Positions 36,636 through 48,089 of a DNA stretch of 64,000 bases are shown piece by piece. The first letter of the stretch is position 1; each line of letters begins with the position of its first letter. The notes beneath the pieces were generated by a model, which was given only the letters and a program-made list of their open reading frames with translations, was not told the DNA's origin and made no database searches. The stretch comes from Siphonodentalium dalli (Eukaryota; Mollusca; Scaphopoda; Gadilida; Siphonodentaliidae), in NCBI GenBank assembly GCA_032622095.1, contig CP136063.1, forward strand, positions 115,094,723 through 115,158,722. The letters run 5' to 3'. The translations under genes and the position numbers were made by a program.

Positions 36636-37434
36636 TGCCTGTGAGGGTGTATGTATATATGTATTACATTTTGGAAATACTAGCGTATATATGTGCCCCG
36701 TATATATATCGGCAGGATAATAATACATAATAAATATTATTTTATTATTATGATGTTTATTATCATAATCCACTGGATCGTTAAATTGGTCGACGAATCG
36801 TCTGAACGACTGTGCCGTGTGCTATTGCATGTTCAATTTGGTGAAAGTATTCCAAATTCATTTAATATCAATATATAGGATGTTTCCAAAAACACACGAG
36901 TTAGTTTTATATAATTACGTACCAGATAAATTAATATGTAGGCTATATGCAGTCTATGTAAACATACACTCAGATTCATACTGATACTGAGTCTATTGCA
37001 TTCCCATCAACTTTTCATTTCTGAACGGTAGTGGGCTTCCCCCAAATTACGTCACACGGCACTAAATATAAATCTGAAATTAGTTGTGATTGACAGGCGT
37101 AAACATGGTCACGTGCTGGCCAGTGCCGTCATGGCCACTTCAACCCTGTGAAGGCGATTCTAAGAATCGGAATTAATAGTTGCAGGGTTTGTGACTTTTC
37201 GTTCGGCGGTTGTTTTACTGACAGTAAAGGGAAACAGCTAACTTCCGGGATCCAAAATAATATGTACAATAACTAAGACAGATCTTCTTGAAATTATAAA
37301 AAAAATGTCAATTTATGTGGATCTCTTGGACTCAGAACGAATTATTTTTTAGATTGGCCAGGCGATTTGTCGACCATGTTGTCAAAAAATAACACAAATC
37401 AACGGCCACGAATCAAAAATACATGAATGTCGTT

Positions 37435-37672
37435 ATGTCGGGACTATTTGCTAAAACAACTCCAGAACTAAAAAAAAGTTAAATGACATAACAAAACGAT
37501 CTATCAGTTCCCCAGTACCGGCAGTAGTACCACCGCAGCCAAAACGAGCGAAGAGCAACACAATTCTACCACCAAGCCCACCGAAACCCTCCCGACCTTA
37601 CACAGCCGTATTATTAGCTCCAACGATTGGCCAGTTGTACCCTAATTACAGTTGCCTGCAATCCAAATTCAG
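37435..37672 (+). CDS. Candidate first exon of an unrecognised gene, frame broken in a poly-A run
   Basis: An ATG at 37435 opens MSGLFAKTTPELKK and is closed by TAA after an eight-A run. One frame over, the reading continues LNDITKRSISSPVPAVVPPQ, then a Pro/Lys-rich stretch (KRAKSNTILPPSPPKPSRPY) to a donor-like CAG|GTGATT at 37673. The switch sits exactly in the homopolymer, so a one-base sequencing or assembly error, or a recent pseudogene, would explain it. The proline/basic composition differs from the AT-rich surroundings and looks coding. I do not recognise the family. Confidence 0.4.
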
Positions 37673-38478
37673 GTGATTCTTGATTTTAAACTTTCGACCG
37701 CTCGTCAACAATCTACTTTATTTGTCGATTTGTGAATTTCTCTTCCGGTATAACATGACGTCATGGATACTATTTTAACAACATTTAGCCACACCTTCGG
37801 AATTTCCACACCGAAAGCACGTGACATGTTACTAGTTTTTTTATTGGGGCACACATTTCTTGGAGCTAAGTTTTGATTGGCGGTAATTACAAGGAATCCC
37901 GGGTTTGGGAAATGAAAACTGAACGAAAGGTCGTCAGACCCACTATTTGTTATATGTGGGTATGTAGTTTACTCCAGACTGGGCTATATGTATATGTGTT
38001 TCACTTCGTTGTTCATTATTGCCACTAATAATGCAGATATTTCAATGCACAAGTATTATCAACGATGCATGTATATAGTGTATCGCTTCAAAACAGACAG
38101 AAGGATCATACTTATGTTCGCGTATATTGAAGATATCATATTTTTTCTGTAACCCTTTCTATACTAAACTGATTCTTCCGTCCAGTAATAAAAATAGACA
38201 TTGGAATAGTCTATTAATAATTTGAAACGATGTTCAGAAAATAAAAGCAGAAAACAGACAGATGAAACAAATAATACAATAAAGTGCAGAAACATTCTTA
38301 TTACTAGTAATTAGTGGGAAATTTTCATATAATTTAGTTTAATAAGTAGCCTATGTCCTTAAGGAACTAATAGTCAATTGATATTTAGTACAAAAACGCT
38401 TAAAATCCCAACGGATTTGCCACATAGCAGTAATTTGCAAATGACTTATGAATGTTGATGTTTATTATATTCTGGTAG

Positions 38479-38680
38479 GGACGTATACAGGTCATCGGAG
38501 ACATCGCTCGCAAATATTTCATTCGAGTGGACGAATCCACCCATCAAAGCTCAGTGATCAGATATCGATTTTTGAAATCTATTTTTTTTTCACCACCGGT
38601 ACGTTTAGTGGCCCTGGAAAAAAAGTCGACGAGAAGACGGTTTCGGACCAAATTGCGGATAAAGATGGATAAATCTAAAA
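38479..38680 (+). CDS. Candidate middle exon(s) of the same gene, structure uncertain
   Basis: After an acceptor GGTAG, the frame continuing phase 2 from 37672 reads DVYRSSETSLANISFEWTNP and PIKAQ, then a stop at 38555. A possible donor is GTGATC at 38554. A second island at about 38609-38672 reads GPGKKVDEKTVSDQIADKDG after a T-rich tract and TTTAG. The phases can be joined, but neither splice choice is certain. Confidence 0.3.
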
Positions 38681-39161
38681 TCAAGTGGTAATACGGTCAA
38701 ATGTCGTCATTATACGGTCGTATTTCGTTGAACACAGTGTTGATAAATAACACGTTTTGGGAAATTATTTATCATAATTGACAGCGGTTAGCAATAGTTT
38801 GTTGTAATTAATCGGTTCTGATAATTCAAGCATATATTGAAGAAATGTTGTTGTTGTTGTATGGGAATCGTTTGATCAGATTCAGTACCTTTAAATGATT
38901 GGATGCTGTATAACTAACTTTCTTTGCATCCAGGTAGAACTGAAGTAAAATTTCTTTGGATCACGGAATAAAATTAAGTTGGTTTCCATTGAGAAAAAAA
39001 TTTCACTTCACTACTTCGAAACTTGTTCACAAATGTCACTAAATAAATTCTTGGCATCAAATTTTATACACATTAACACCCCCAACATACACACCAAACC
39101 CGCTATGCACAGTCGGGTGAGTGTATTATACCATCAACTGACACTTTTATATTTAACGTAG

Positions 39162-39275
39162 ATAAAGTTTGGAATTGATGATTTAGACAATGAATTAAAG
39201 TCAACTGAAGACTTAAACCAGTTTAAAGAGCGTGTACACGTCATATTGGAATTATATAGCCAACTGGGAGATAAA
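39162..39275 (+). CDS. Candidate exon, phase 0
   Basis: 38 codons between an AACGTAG acceptor and a GTGAAT donor: IKFGIDDLDNELKSTEDLNQ then FKERVHVILELYSQLGDK. Amphipathic, with Leu/Ile/Val at helix spacing. Unrecognised. Joined to 39363-39443 it gives 65 uninterrupted residues. Confidence 0.5.
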
Positions 39276-39362
39276 GTGAATGATATTTTCATGGGGATAG
39301 AAATTTTAAAGTTAATTTAACATCTTATTAAATTGCTCTGTTTGGATTTCATTTGCATCCAG

Positions 39363-39443
39363 GAAATAGCTGATGAAGCTTTTATCTCTTATATTATAAA
39401 TAATTGCATTCATCTATGGAAGGTCTTTGGATTCTGTGTTGGA
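39363..39443 (+). CDS. Candidate exon, phase 0, with strong splice sites
   Basis: 27 codons between a pyrimidine-rich TTGCATCCAG acceptor and a consensus GTAAGT donor: EIADEAFISYIINNCIHLWK then VFGFCVG. Together with the preceding exon it looks like helical protein. No further exon was found before the transposon nest at 39.95 kb. The rest may be beyond it or lost. Confidence 0.5.
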
Positions 39444-40380
39444 GTAAGTGCAGTTCGACGCCGTTTGATGGGTTCGCCCTCTGCTTATAACATCGTGTAG
39501 AGGGCTACGAAGAAGAATCAACAAGTGCCAAAGAATGAGCCCGGTTGATAAGTTATGGCGAGGTTTTGTCGTTTTCCGGAATGTTGAATATTTATTCTTC
39601 CGTTTCGGTCGATTTCACTTTTGCATTACTCTTTACGCATTGACTGCGCATGCCTGAACCAGTTGTCAATGGTTCCTCCGCCCAAAAGATGGCGAACGCA
39701 TCCTCTCGGAATGTGTAGGTTTTAATCAAGTTATTTCTTCCAAGATACAAACAGAAAAACACATTGTTTGTTTCAATATTCTTTGAGATTACATGCCACT
39801 GATGATAATGATATGCGGCGTTAGCGTATTTATAGATGCATATGCCTATAAATGGCTATATTATCTTCGCTATTCCTGTCGCGATGTGTCACAGGCTCTT
39901 GGAACTTCATACTGTCAATGTAATTAGACAGTATGTATTCAGACTATACTAAACCGGTCACTATGAATACCGGACACAACCGAACACAACCGAAAACAAG
40001 TCAAAATAAGGGTTAAAAGACGGAAATATATTAAATAAAGTTTATAACGATGTGTGTGGGTGTGTAAGCTAGTGATATGTGAAGTTTGGTGCAATTTGGT
40101 GGATTAAAAGTTATGTTAATGAACGTTTTATGTAATTTTACGCCGTCAGCGTTATGGCGGCTATAGCTCTATGAATACCGAACACAAGTTCAAATAATGC
40201 GTATATTTTAATAGGGAAATAAATTTTATAATCATGTGTGTGTATATGTAAGTTAGTGATATGTGAAGTTTGATGCAATTTGACCGATTAAAAGTTACGT
40301 TATTTGAAGGTTTATGTACAATATTAGCTGTCGCCACGTAAACCAGAGTTCGGCAAGATGGCGGCTAACTCTATGAATAC

Positions 40381-41673
40381 TAGTGCTGGGACGGTTGTGG
40401 TTTTTTCCTAACCGGTTAACCACGGGCATTAACCTAACCATAACCGGTTAACCGCTACCAGCATTACCCTAAGTACGAGATTGAATACACTGGTCACTAT
40501 ATCGGCAAAACAAGTGTTTATTACGCGTCCCGGAAACGTTGATATACATGCGATCACAAACGATGTTTTAGTCGTACAATGCGTTCCCGTTACGGCGGTC
40601 ATAGTTGTAAATGTGTATAAATTAATTCAGTTTTGAGCCCAAACAAACTAAAATATAATATATATTATTGGTGCGGTAGTATATCGATGTTTACAGGAGT
40701 TCCGCACCGCATAAACAACGCTTGCTTGCAAACCCTTCAGCGACGAAATATAGTTCCTCCCTTGTGTATATCCCGGACACGATTAGCCCAAACAAGGTAC
40801 TGAAGGTAGGTATACTGTTGTTTAGTAATGTTTACTAGTGTTTGTGTATAGGCAGGTATGTATTAATCACAGTGGCTACACGATGTTACTTCAATTATTT
40901 CATAAACAAATTCAAACAAAATTAAATCGTCGCGATTCATTATTACGCAAGCCCCAGCCAGTGTTTAGGAAATAAAGTTATCGAACACATCACTAGATAT
41001 ATACATGTACTCTGATTTCCCACTCCCAATAGGCCTGTGTTTTTTTCTGGATGTGCGACTTCATATTGGATGTTGATCCACAATAAACGAATCGCGTTCG
41101 ACGGGCCTTGCATATCGCCCATTTCTTCTTTTTTTCCGTCATCTTCAATTAGAATTAAATGTCCCCAAACGTTCGATTTCCGTTTTTGTAGGTCTTCTGT
41201 CATCGCTTTGAGACGAACTAATGGTAATGACAAAGGGGGGGAGTTTCAAGAAAACAGACATACTATTGATGACGTAGTAAAAGTCTAGACTTGATTGCTT
41301 TGATGTATGCCGCGGTGCGCGTGCAGCCGGAACGTCATGTAATGCCGCCAAAGGAAATTGGCATTGAATGTGTAGCAAGTGATTTACAGAGTTGTTGGTT
41401 TCATGTCTAGAAAAGCCGCCGGTGATCAAACAGGCGTGTGTTGTGGGGTATATGAATACACAATCAACTGTCCAAATCGCTTCTAAGCGACTTCTTATTA
41501 CTTAATCTCGTTACTTAAACTTCCGTAAATGATTTCGGCAACATTTACACGGAGTACTACGATGATAGTACGATCGTTATCAATATTACGGTTATCCGGT
41601 TGTGGCCTCCTCCAACCGGTTGACACGTGTAACCGAACCGTAACCGGTTATCCGGACAACCGTCCCAGCACTA
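40381..41673 (-). mobile_element. hAT element, 1293 bp, nested in Y
   Basis: Ends TAGTGCTGGGACGG and CCGTCCCAGCACTA are inverted repeats with 8-bp duplications ATGAATAC (40373-40380 and 41674-41681). Removing it restores the ATGAATACCGAACACAAG unit of the host. AACCGGTTA subterminal repeats lie near both ends. It carries a BED-finger relic on the minus strand. Confidence 0.93.
41020..41205 (-). pseudogene. BED zinc-finger fragment of hAT transposase
   Basis: The minus strand reads KSNVWGHLILIEDDGK (W-x-H-F/L position), then after a frame change in an A-rich run WAICKARR and YCGSTSNMKSHIQKK. The latter is the Cys..Gly-Ser-Thr-Ser-Asn..His part of a BED finger. No RNase H-like catalytic domain follows. 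Confidence 0.7.
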
Positions 41674-42539
41674 ATGAATACCGAACACAAGTTCAAATAA
41701 GGCGTATATAAGGGAAATATATAAAATAAAGTTTGTACTGATGTGTATTTATATGCAAGTTAGTGATATGTGAAGTTTGATGCAATTTGGCCAATTGAAA
41801 GTTTAGTTATTTGTAGGTTTATGTACAATATTAGCTGTCGGCACGTTCGGCAAGATGGCGGCTATTATAATAAACTCTGTGAATCGAGGTAATTTCCAGG
41901 CCAGATTTGGTACCTGTAACAGGTATGGGCGCCCAAACTCCAGGCGCCCAAAAAACAGTTAGAAAGAAGAAAAATTCCTCAGTTAATTTGTTTTTTGACC
42001 ATTATTACTAGAAAACAAACACAACTAACACTAAGTCATCAAATAAAGCAATAAATTGTCATTTTATGGCAGTATGTACATGTAGTTCAAGGGGGGAGGC
42101 CACCCCATACCCTCCCCAACTTAGGGCTGCGGCCTTCGGATACGACTTTGGCATATAAACAGGTGTCCCCAAATAATTACTGGAAACTACACTGCGTGTG
42201 AATACCGAACACAAGTATAAAAGGGAAATATATATAATAAAGTTTATAATAATTATGATGTGTATGTATATGTAAGTTAGTGGTATGTGAAGTCGGCACG
42301 TAAGTGAGAGTTCGGCGAGGATTTCTATGAATATCGAACACAAGTCGAAATAAGGGATGATTAAGGCATCAGCGATAGGTGATAATTAATTTCCCGGCAC
42401 TGCGCAGTAGAGCCTTTGTTGCTGATTAATTACTCTGGCTTACCGAAAAGATTTCAGGGATGTTTTGACAGTGATATTATAGCAAGGTTTCACAGGTTTC
42501 ATAGAAACCAAAATGGTTGAATAAACAATATATGGGTGA

Positions 42540-43030
42540 TGATTAGTGACATGATATCTCATAGTGAGAAAGGCCTCCTCACATTAGATAGTAAGTTGGT
42601 TTACGAGGAGGTCGAAGCTGACATCATGACGAAAAATAAAAGTATATATATATATTGAGTCTTTCATGCTGAGATTAAGGTCCGAAGTCTTCGAGGCTCG
42701 TGAACAAAATAATGTAATTTCCAAACTTTGGACCAATAATAATTGTGAAAGTTTAAACCATATTATCAAATTGGAAAATGAGTGGAAAACGTTGCCACTT
42801 AACAGACAATTTATCAGAAATAGTTGACGATCAATTACGGGACGTTAGAGGTGCTTTACATGGCTGTGGAAATTTTTAATTAGCGAATCAGGCAATATCA
42901 TTAAAAATAAACAATAGTATATGGGTAAATATGACAGCAGACCAACGTGACCTACGATTAAAACCAGAAAAGTTTATTTGTGCAAGACCGCTGTGGATGT
43001 TTCGACCGCACGATGATGAAACTATAATAT
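42540..43030 (+). pseudogene. Decayed transposase of foldback element Y
   Basis: Plus-strand pieces in shifting frames read GLLTLDSKLVYEEVEADIMT, then FMLRLRSEVFEAREQNNVIS, KLWTNNNCESLNHIIKLENE, VDDQLRDVRGALHGCGNF and MTADQRDLRLKPEKF. The block WTNNNCESLNHxxK followed by a charged VDxQxxxVxxAxxGxGxF block is one I associate with a widespread, poorly named transposase group in marine invertebrates, probably Mutator-like. The 8-bp target duplication is compatible. Stops and frame changes show that it is dead. Confidence 0.6.
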
Positions 43031-44924
43031 CGACAGAATGTCATTTTATAGACAAAAGATTGAACATCATTTTATAGACAAAAGATTGAACAAGGAGAGG
43101 TGTTAACAATGAAAGCACCAGATAACTAGTAGGCAAAAATAGGCAGACCGGATTTCCTCTGCATATAATGTCGCAGTCCGCCTAATGATGGTCAATGGTC
43201 CTCCTATAGCATTAGGCAGACCTGAGAATTTGTATATTTTATATTACTTGAGGAATCACAAATTCCCATTGATCATAGCTTGGTGAGTTGGTGGTCACAT
43301 TTAGAACAAAACTAGAGAAAGAGTGTTTAAAATTGTAACAAATTAAGAGACAATAACACAAAATATCCTGTGTTGGTGATAGCCAGCCAACTGATTATCT
43401 GTAAGCTAATTTATTAACGGTGAATGCATGCCGAACACAAGAATGCACGGCGTAAAATATTGTAAAAACTGCCAAAAACATAACTTTTAATCGCCCAAAT
43501 TGTACCAAACTTCACATATCACAAGCTTACATATATACACACACGTCATTATTAACTTTATTTCATATATTTCCATTATATACGCCTTATTTGAACTTGT
43601 GTTCGGTATTCATAGAGTTAGCCGCCATCTTGCATGCCGAACTCTGGTTTACGTGCCGACAGCTAATATTGTACATAAACCTACCAATAACTAAACTTCT
43701 AATCGGTCAAATTGCATCAAACTTCACATATCACTAACTTACATATGCACACACATCTTTATAAACTTTATTTCATATATTTCCCTCATATACGCCTTAT
43801 TTGGACTTGTGTTCGGTATTCATAGAGTTAGCCGCCATCACGCCGGACTCTGACTAGGCGTGAAATTAGATAAAACTTTCATTAACGTAACTTTTAATCG
43901 GCCAAATTGCATCAAACTTCACATATCACTAGTTTACATATACACACACATCATTATAAACTTTATTTCATATATTTCCGTCTTTTAACCCTTATTTGGA
44001 CTTGTGTTCGGTTATGTTCGGTTGTGTTCGGTATTCATAGTGACCCTACTAAACAACGAACACAAAGTGACAAACGAACATAAACGAACACAGGTCCAAA
44101 AAGCGGAATAGAAGGGTGAAATTTGGTTTGTGGGTGCGTGTGGGTCCACTCTATGTGTATGTGGTGTTATTTCCAACTTTGATCACTTATATTTTTATGT
44201 TTACCCATACCATAGTATGGTAAACATAGTGTCGTCGTCCGGATTGACCACTCGTCGTTAATTAAAAGTTACCAGTTTGACTGAGTGTTTTCTGCATACA
44301 AATATATTCCTTTAATATTAAGATATTTAAACACAGTTTCATACTTTTTCTGTTTTAATGCATTATTTGGTGAGAGAAATGTAAAATTGATAGTAAATTC
44401 TTCGAAAAAAAATCAAATTAGGCTTAATGTAAAATTGTAAACTGAGTATGATTTTGGACAATTTTAGAACTTCAATCTACTAGTACACAAGTTTCAACCT
44501 AAATATATTAATCAATTGAATTATACAGTGAGTGAGTTACTTGAGTTAACTATCACTCTTTGATTGATTGATTGTATTGGCAATGATAATAACACATATA
44601 TAAATACAATATATTGTTGATATACATGTACATAACTTAGGAGCAAACACATAGCATTGTACATAGTTTGTTCAGCATTAGATATCCTTTTATTTGTGAT
44701 GTTGAAAAGGGGTTGTTTTGTGCAACACAACAGAAAATCATATTTAATAAACAGCCTTAAGTTTTCCCACCCCTTCCGTATGGCTAATCCCTATATAGTA
44801 TACAAAGTGGTGAAATGGTGTTTAATTTAGGTTTTTTCTGTTTTGTTTGATTCATTATTCCGATCCCAAATTATCTAGTATTCTAAGCCATATATAGAAG
44901 GTATCGGAATATTGAAATAGTCGG

Positions 44925-45010
44925 AATTATGAACCCTCATGGAAAAGCGGAATAATGAAGTTAAATGAACCCTCAGAATAATGAACCATCGGAATAATGA
45001 ACCATCTATA
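44925..45010. repeat. Short repeat block CGGAATAATGAACC
   Basis: Four diverged copies of CGGAATAATGAACCATC-like text in about 80 bases. It resembles the subterminal repeat syntax of the TA-flanked elements but no matching end was found. Confidence 0.5.
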
Positions 45011-45402
45011 CCCGAAGACCCACAACCTACAAGAGAAAAAAAAGTCGTGTGTACTGTATAATACAACAATCAACATGTAAGACAATCTATTCCAACTTTA
45101 TATCATATGAGTAATATGTAATTTCACGCATGGTCTTACATAATGTATGAATGGGGTAAACCAGATAGTGAAGATACATGATGCATAATACCTAAATGTC
45201 ACATCCACTGCACATGTATGATTCCCTGTACTATATAAATGTATGCATAAGCCTTCATGGCTCGAGTTTTAAGCATACTACCATGAAAAGTTAAATCCGT
45301 AACCCAGCACATTTATTGTGCACCAGCACTATTATTCTTTTTTTGGTAAAAATGTCACCCAGCACTTGTATTTGGCCAGCACTTTTATTTGGCACCTGAG
45401 AG

Positions 45403-47980
45403 CACTGTCGGATACCCGTTTAGGTTCGGACATTCCAAGATGGCGGCGCCCACTAAAGCCGATAAACGGTAAGTGTATTGATTGTCTCCAAGCAGCAATC
45501 AACGACATCTTTCGGTGATACACCTTGAAACAGTTATGTAGAAATTTGTATGCCCAACACATACGTAACACGCCTTTCGCATGACAGGCATGTGAATTGT
45601 TGTATTTGGCGAGTCAAGTCGTCATAATTTTTCGAAATTTTATCGAGGCGGCGAAATGTTCGCTTTTTCGTATTTGTCTGGCCCTGGGCTCATGCATCCG
45701 CAAATTTGTGTATTGTTGTGGGTAGATTAGGTCACCACACATCTTCGGAATGCAAAACCGGCGATATTTTTATTGTCTAACTCCGAAAAACGACCTTTGA
45801 AAATTTCAAAATGTTCAGGTTCGGATTCGCGATGATTTTGTTCAGGTTCAGACACAATTTTCGTTCAGGTTCGGACAAATTTTGTTCAGGTTCGGACAAT
45901 TTTAGTTCAGGTTCGGACGCATCAAAACCTTACCTATAAGTGACATGCCGAGGTGCAGTCGCGATCTTATTGTGCGTGTTATTACCGAACATGCATTGTT
46001 AATTTGTTATATCTAACTAGAACAATGTCACGATTGGTGAAACTGCTAGTTCAAGGGTAATTCATAACCACGATGTTTCACGTGAGTTTATACACCCACT
46101 ATCAAGAGTTACGGGGACATGGTGCATGATTTAAACGTGACGTTGTTGTCAATCAGATTGTTAGTTACAACCCGGTGTGGGTACAAGCGTTGTTTGTTAT
46201 ATGTTTCCCTATGAAATAGCTGTAATTTTAAATGACATACGATGCGCTCTCTTTCGTCAGGACCTTGGCATGGATAATAATTTTTATCTCACTGTAGATA
46301 CTTCTGTTTAAAAAAGGGTACACAATTATTGACGCGTGTATTATCAATGGAACTACGCGAAATTCCGCGGAAGACTGAAAATAGTTTATTACTGCGATAA
46401 GTTCTAAAGAAAAACATATGATCTCGTTTTATTACGTATTCAGTTATTTGTTAATTGGGTTTCTGTGTGTAATATTTAACCATTGGGTAGGCACTATTCT
46501 CTTAGGCGCATGAAGGAAATTTACCACCAAAATTTAGAGATGCTTAATTTGCCAACGGAACAGCTGATATTGTTTGCATAAGTTTCGCTACTTCGGCGTC
46601 TAAATTCTTATTTCGATAAACACATACTTGTAGTTTTGCAGAATTGCTCACCATAAGCATAACATAAAGAGAACACATATGGTTTCTCGAATAATATATT
46701 CCTGAAATATCGCCGCTCGTGAAGATTCGCATATTGCAGGTATTATTCAATAGGTATTCTCTATGTTCGCATAGTGCTGAATAGACCGCAACATGTTCGG
46801 GCTCTAATTAATAGTCATGCATAATAGTCGTTTGGCAAATGGTTAACTTGTAACTGGATTCAACATTTAGAAATGAGGCAAAACACATAAGGCTTATATT
46901 GAAAAGAATATGTTTCGTGTGAATACCCAAATATATCATCCAATTATTGATACAAAACATGGTATATATTGTCTATCTATCGGCAAGCATTTATGGGCAA
47001 ATTGTGGGAACAGCTATATAATCACATTCATCGTATAAGCAGTCTAACAAAATAGAGTTATTGTTCGTGGCTCGTTTCTGCGCTTTATGTCTGGGAATAT
47101 ATTGTTAATAGAGACTGGGGGTAAATACATCATTACACGGCTTGTTGATGGGGGATCGCCTCGGGGGATACAAGCCTCTACCGGGCATACCACACAGTAT
47201 CCCCCTCAAAAAGCCGTGTAACTTATATTATGGACAGTTATCTGCTCATCTACGTGGCATCGTATATGGATGTGGAGGGGAATCATGTGATCGCATACAT
47301 CTCACACGCATAAAATAAGAAAGTCCGCCCAAATTATTCACGAGTGGGCTAAAACCATGCCTCGTGTTCCCCATTTATCGTTTCTTTTACGAATGGAAGA
47401 TAACCAAATGCACAAATACGCAATAAGAACGCGACTGTACCTCGGCGTGTCATTTTTATGCGAAGTTTTTGATGCGTCCGAACCTGAACCAAATTTGTCC
47501 GAACCTGAACGAAAATTGTGTCTGAACCTGAACAAAATAATCGCGAATGTTGCGAAATCCGAACCTGAACATTTTGAAATTTTCAAAGGTCGTTTTTCGG
47601 AGTTAGACAATAAAAATATCGCCGGTTTTGCATTCCGAAGATGTGTGGTGACCTAATCTACCCACAACAATACACAAATTTGCGGATGCATGAGCCCAGG
47701 GCCAGACAAATACGAAAAAGCGAACATTTCGCCGCCTCGATAAAATTTCGAAAAATTATGACGACTTGACTCGCCAAATACAACAATTCACATGCCTGTC
47801 ATGCGAAAGGCGTGTTACGTATGTGTTGGGCATACAAATTTCTACATAACTGTTTCAAGGTGTATCACCGAAAGATGTCGTTGATTGCTGCTTGGAGACA
47901 ATCAATACACTTACCGTTTATCGGCTTTAGTGGGCGCCGCCATCTTGGAATGTCCGAACCTAAACGGGTATCCGACAGTG
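45403..47980. mobile_element. 2578-bp foldback element Z with about 520-bp TIRs and 8-bp TSD
   Basis: Arms 45403-45929 and about 47466-47980 are near-perfect inverted repeats starting CACTGTCGGATACCCG. The 8-bp duplication CCTGAGAG flanks both ends (45395-45402, 47981-47988). At the inner end of each arm AGGTTCGGAC recurs about five times at roughly 20-base spacing. CCAAGATGGCGGCG lies 30 bases inside each end. The interior shows no transposase. TSD length fits hAT or P-like elements. Confidence 0.9.
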
Positions 47981-48089
47981 CCTGAGAGTAGTTAGTTAAA
48001 AAAAAAAGCCTAAGAGAATGCTGTTTTTGCCTAGGAGAAATATTTCTCCTAGGCATTTTTTTTGCCTAGGACATTTTTCCTAATTATCA

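Larger units (their letters stand above)
39955..44046 (+). mobile_element. Foldback element Y with tandem-repeat TIRs and decayed transposase
   Basis: Ends CGGTCACTATGAATACC and GGTATTCATAGTGACCC lie between identical 8-bp duplications TACTAAAC (39947-39954, 44047-44054). Each arm is made of tandem units of about 170-210 bases starting ATGAATACCGAACACAAG. Left units start at about 39963, 40171, 41674 and 42195/42328. The right arm carries them inverted between about 43430 and 44040. Each full unit ends near GGCAAGATGGCGGCTA. The centre holds a broken transposase at 42540-43030. A hAT element (40381-41673) interrupts left unit 3. Segment 41890-42190, with GGCGCCCAAACTCCAGGCGC, is another unknown insertion. 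Confidence 0.85.
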
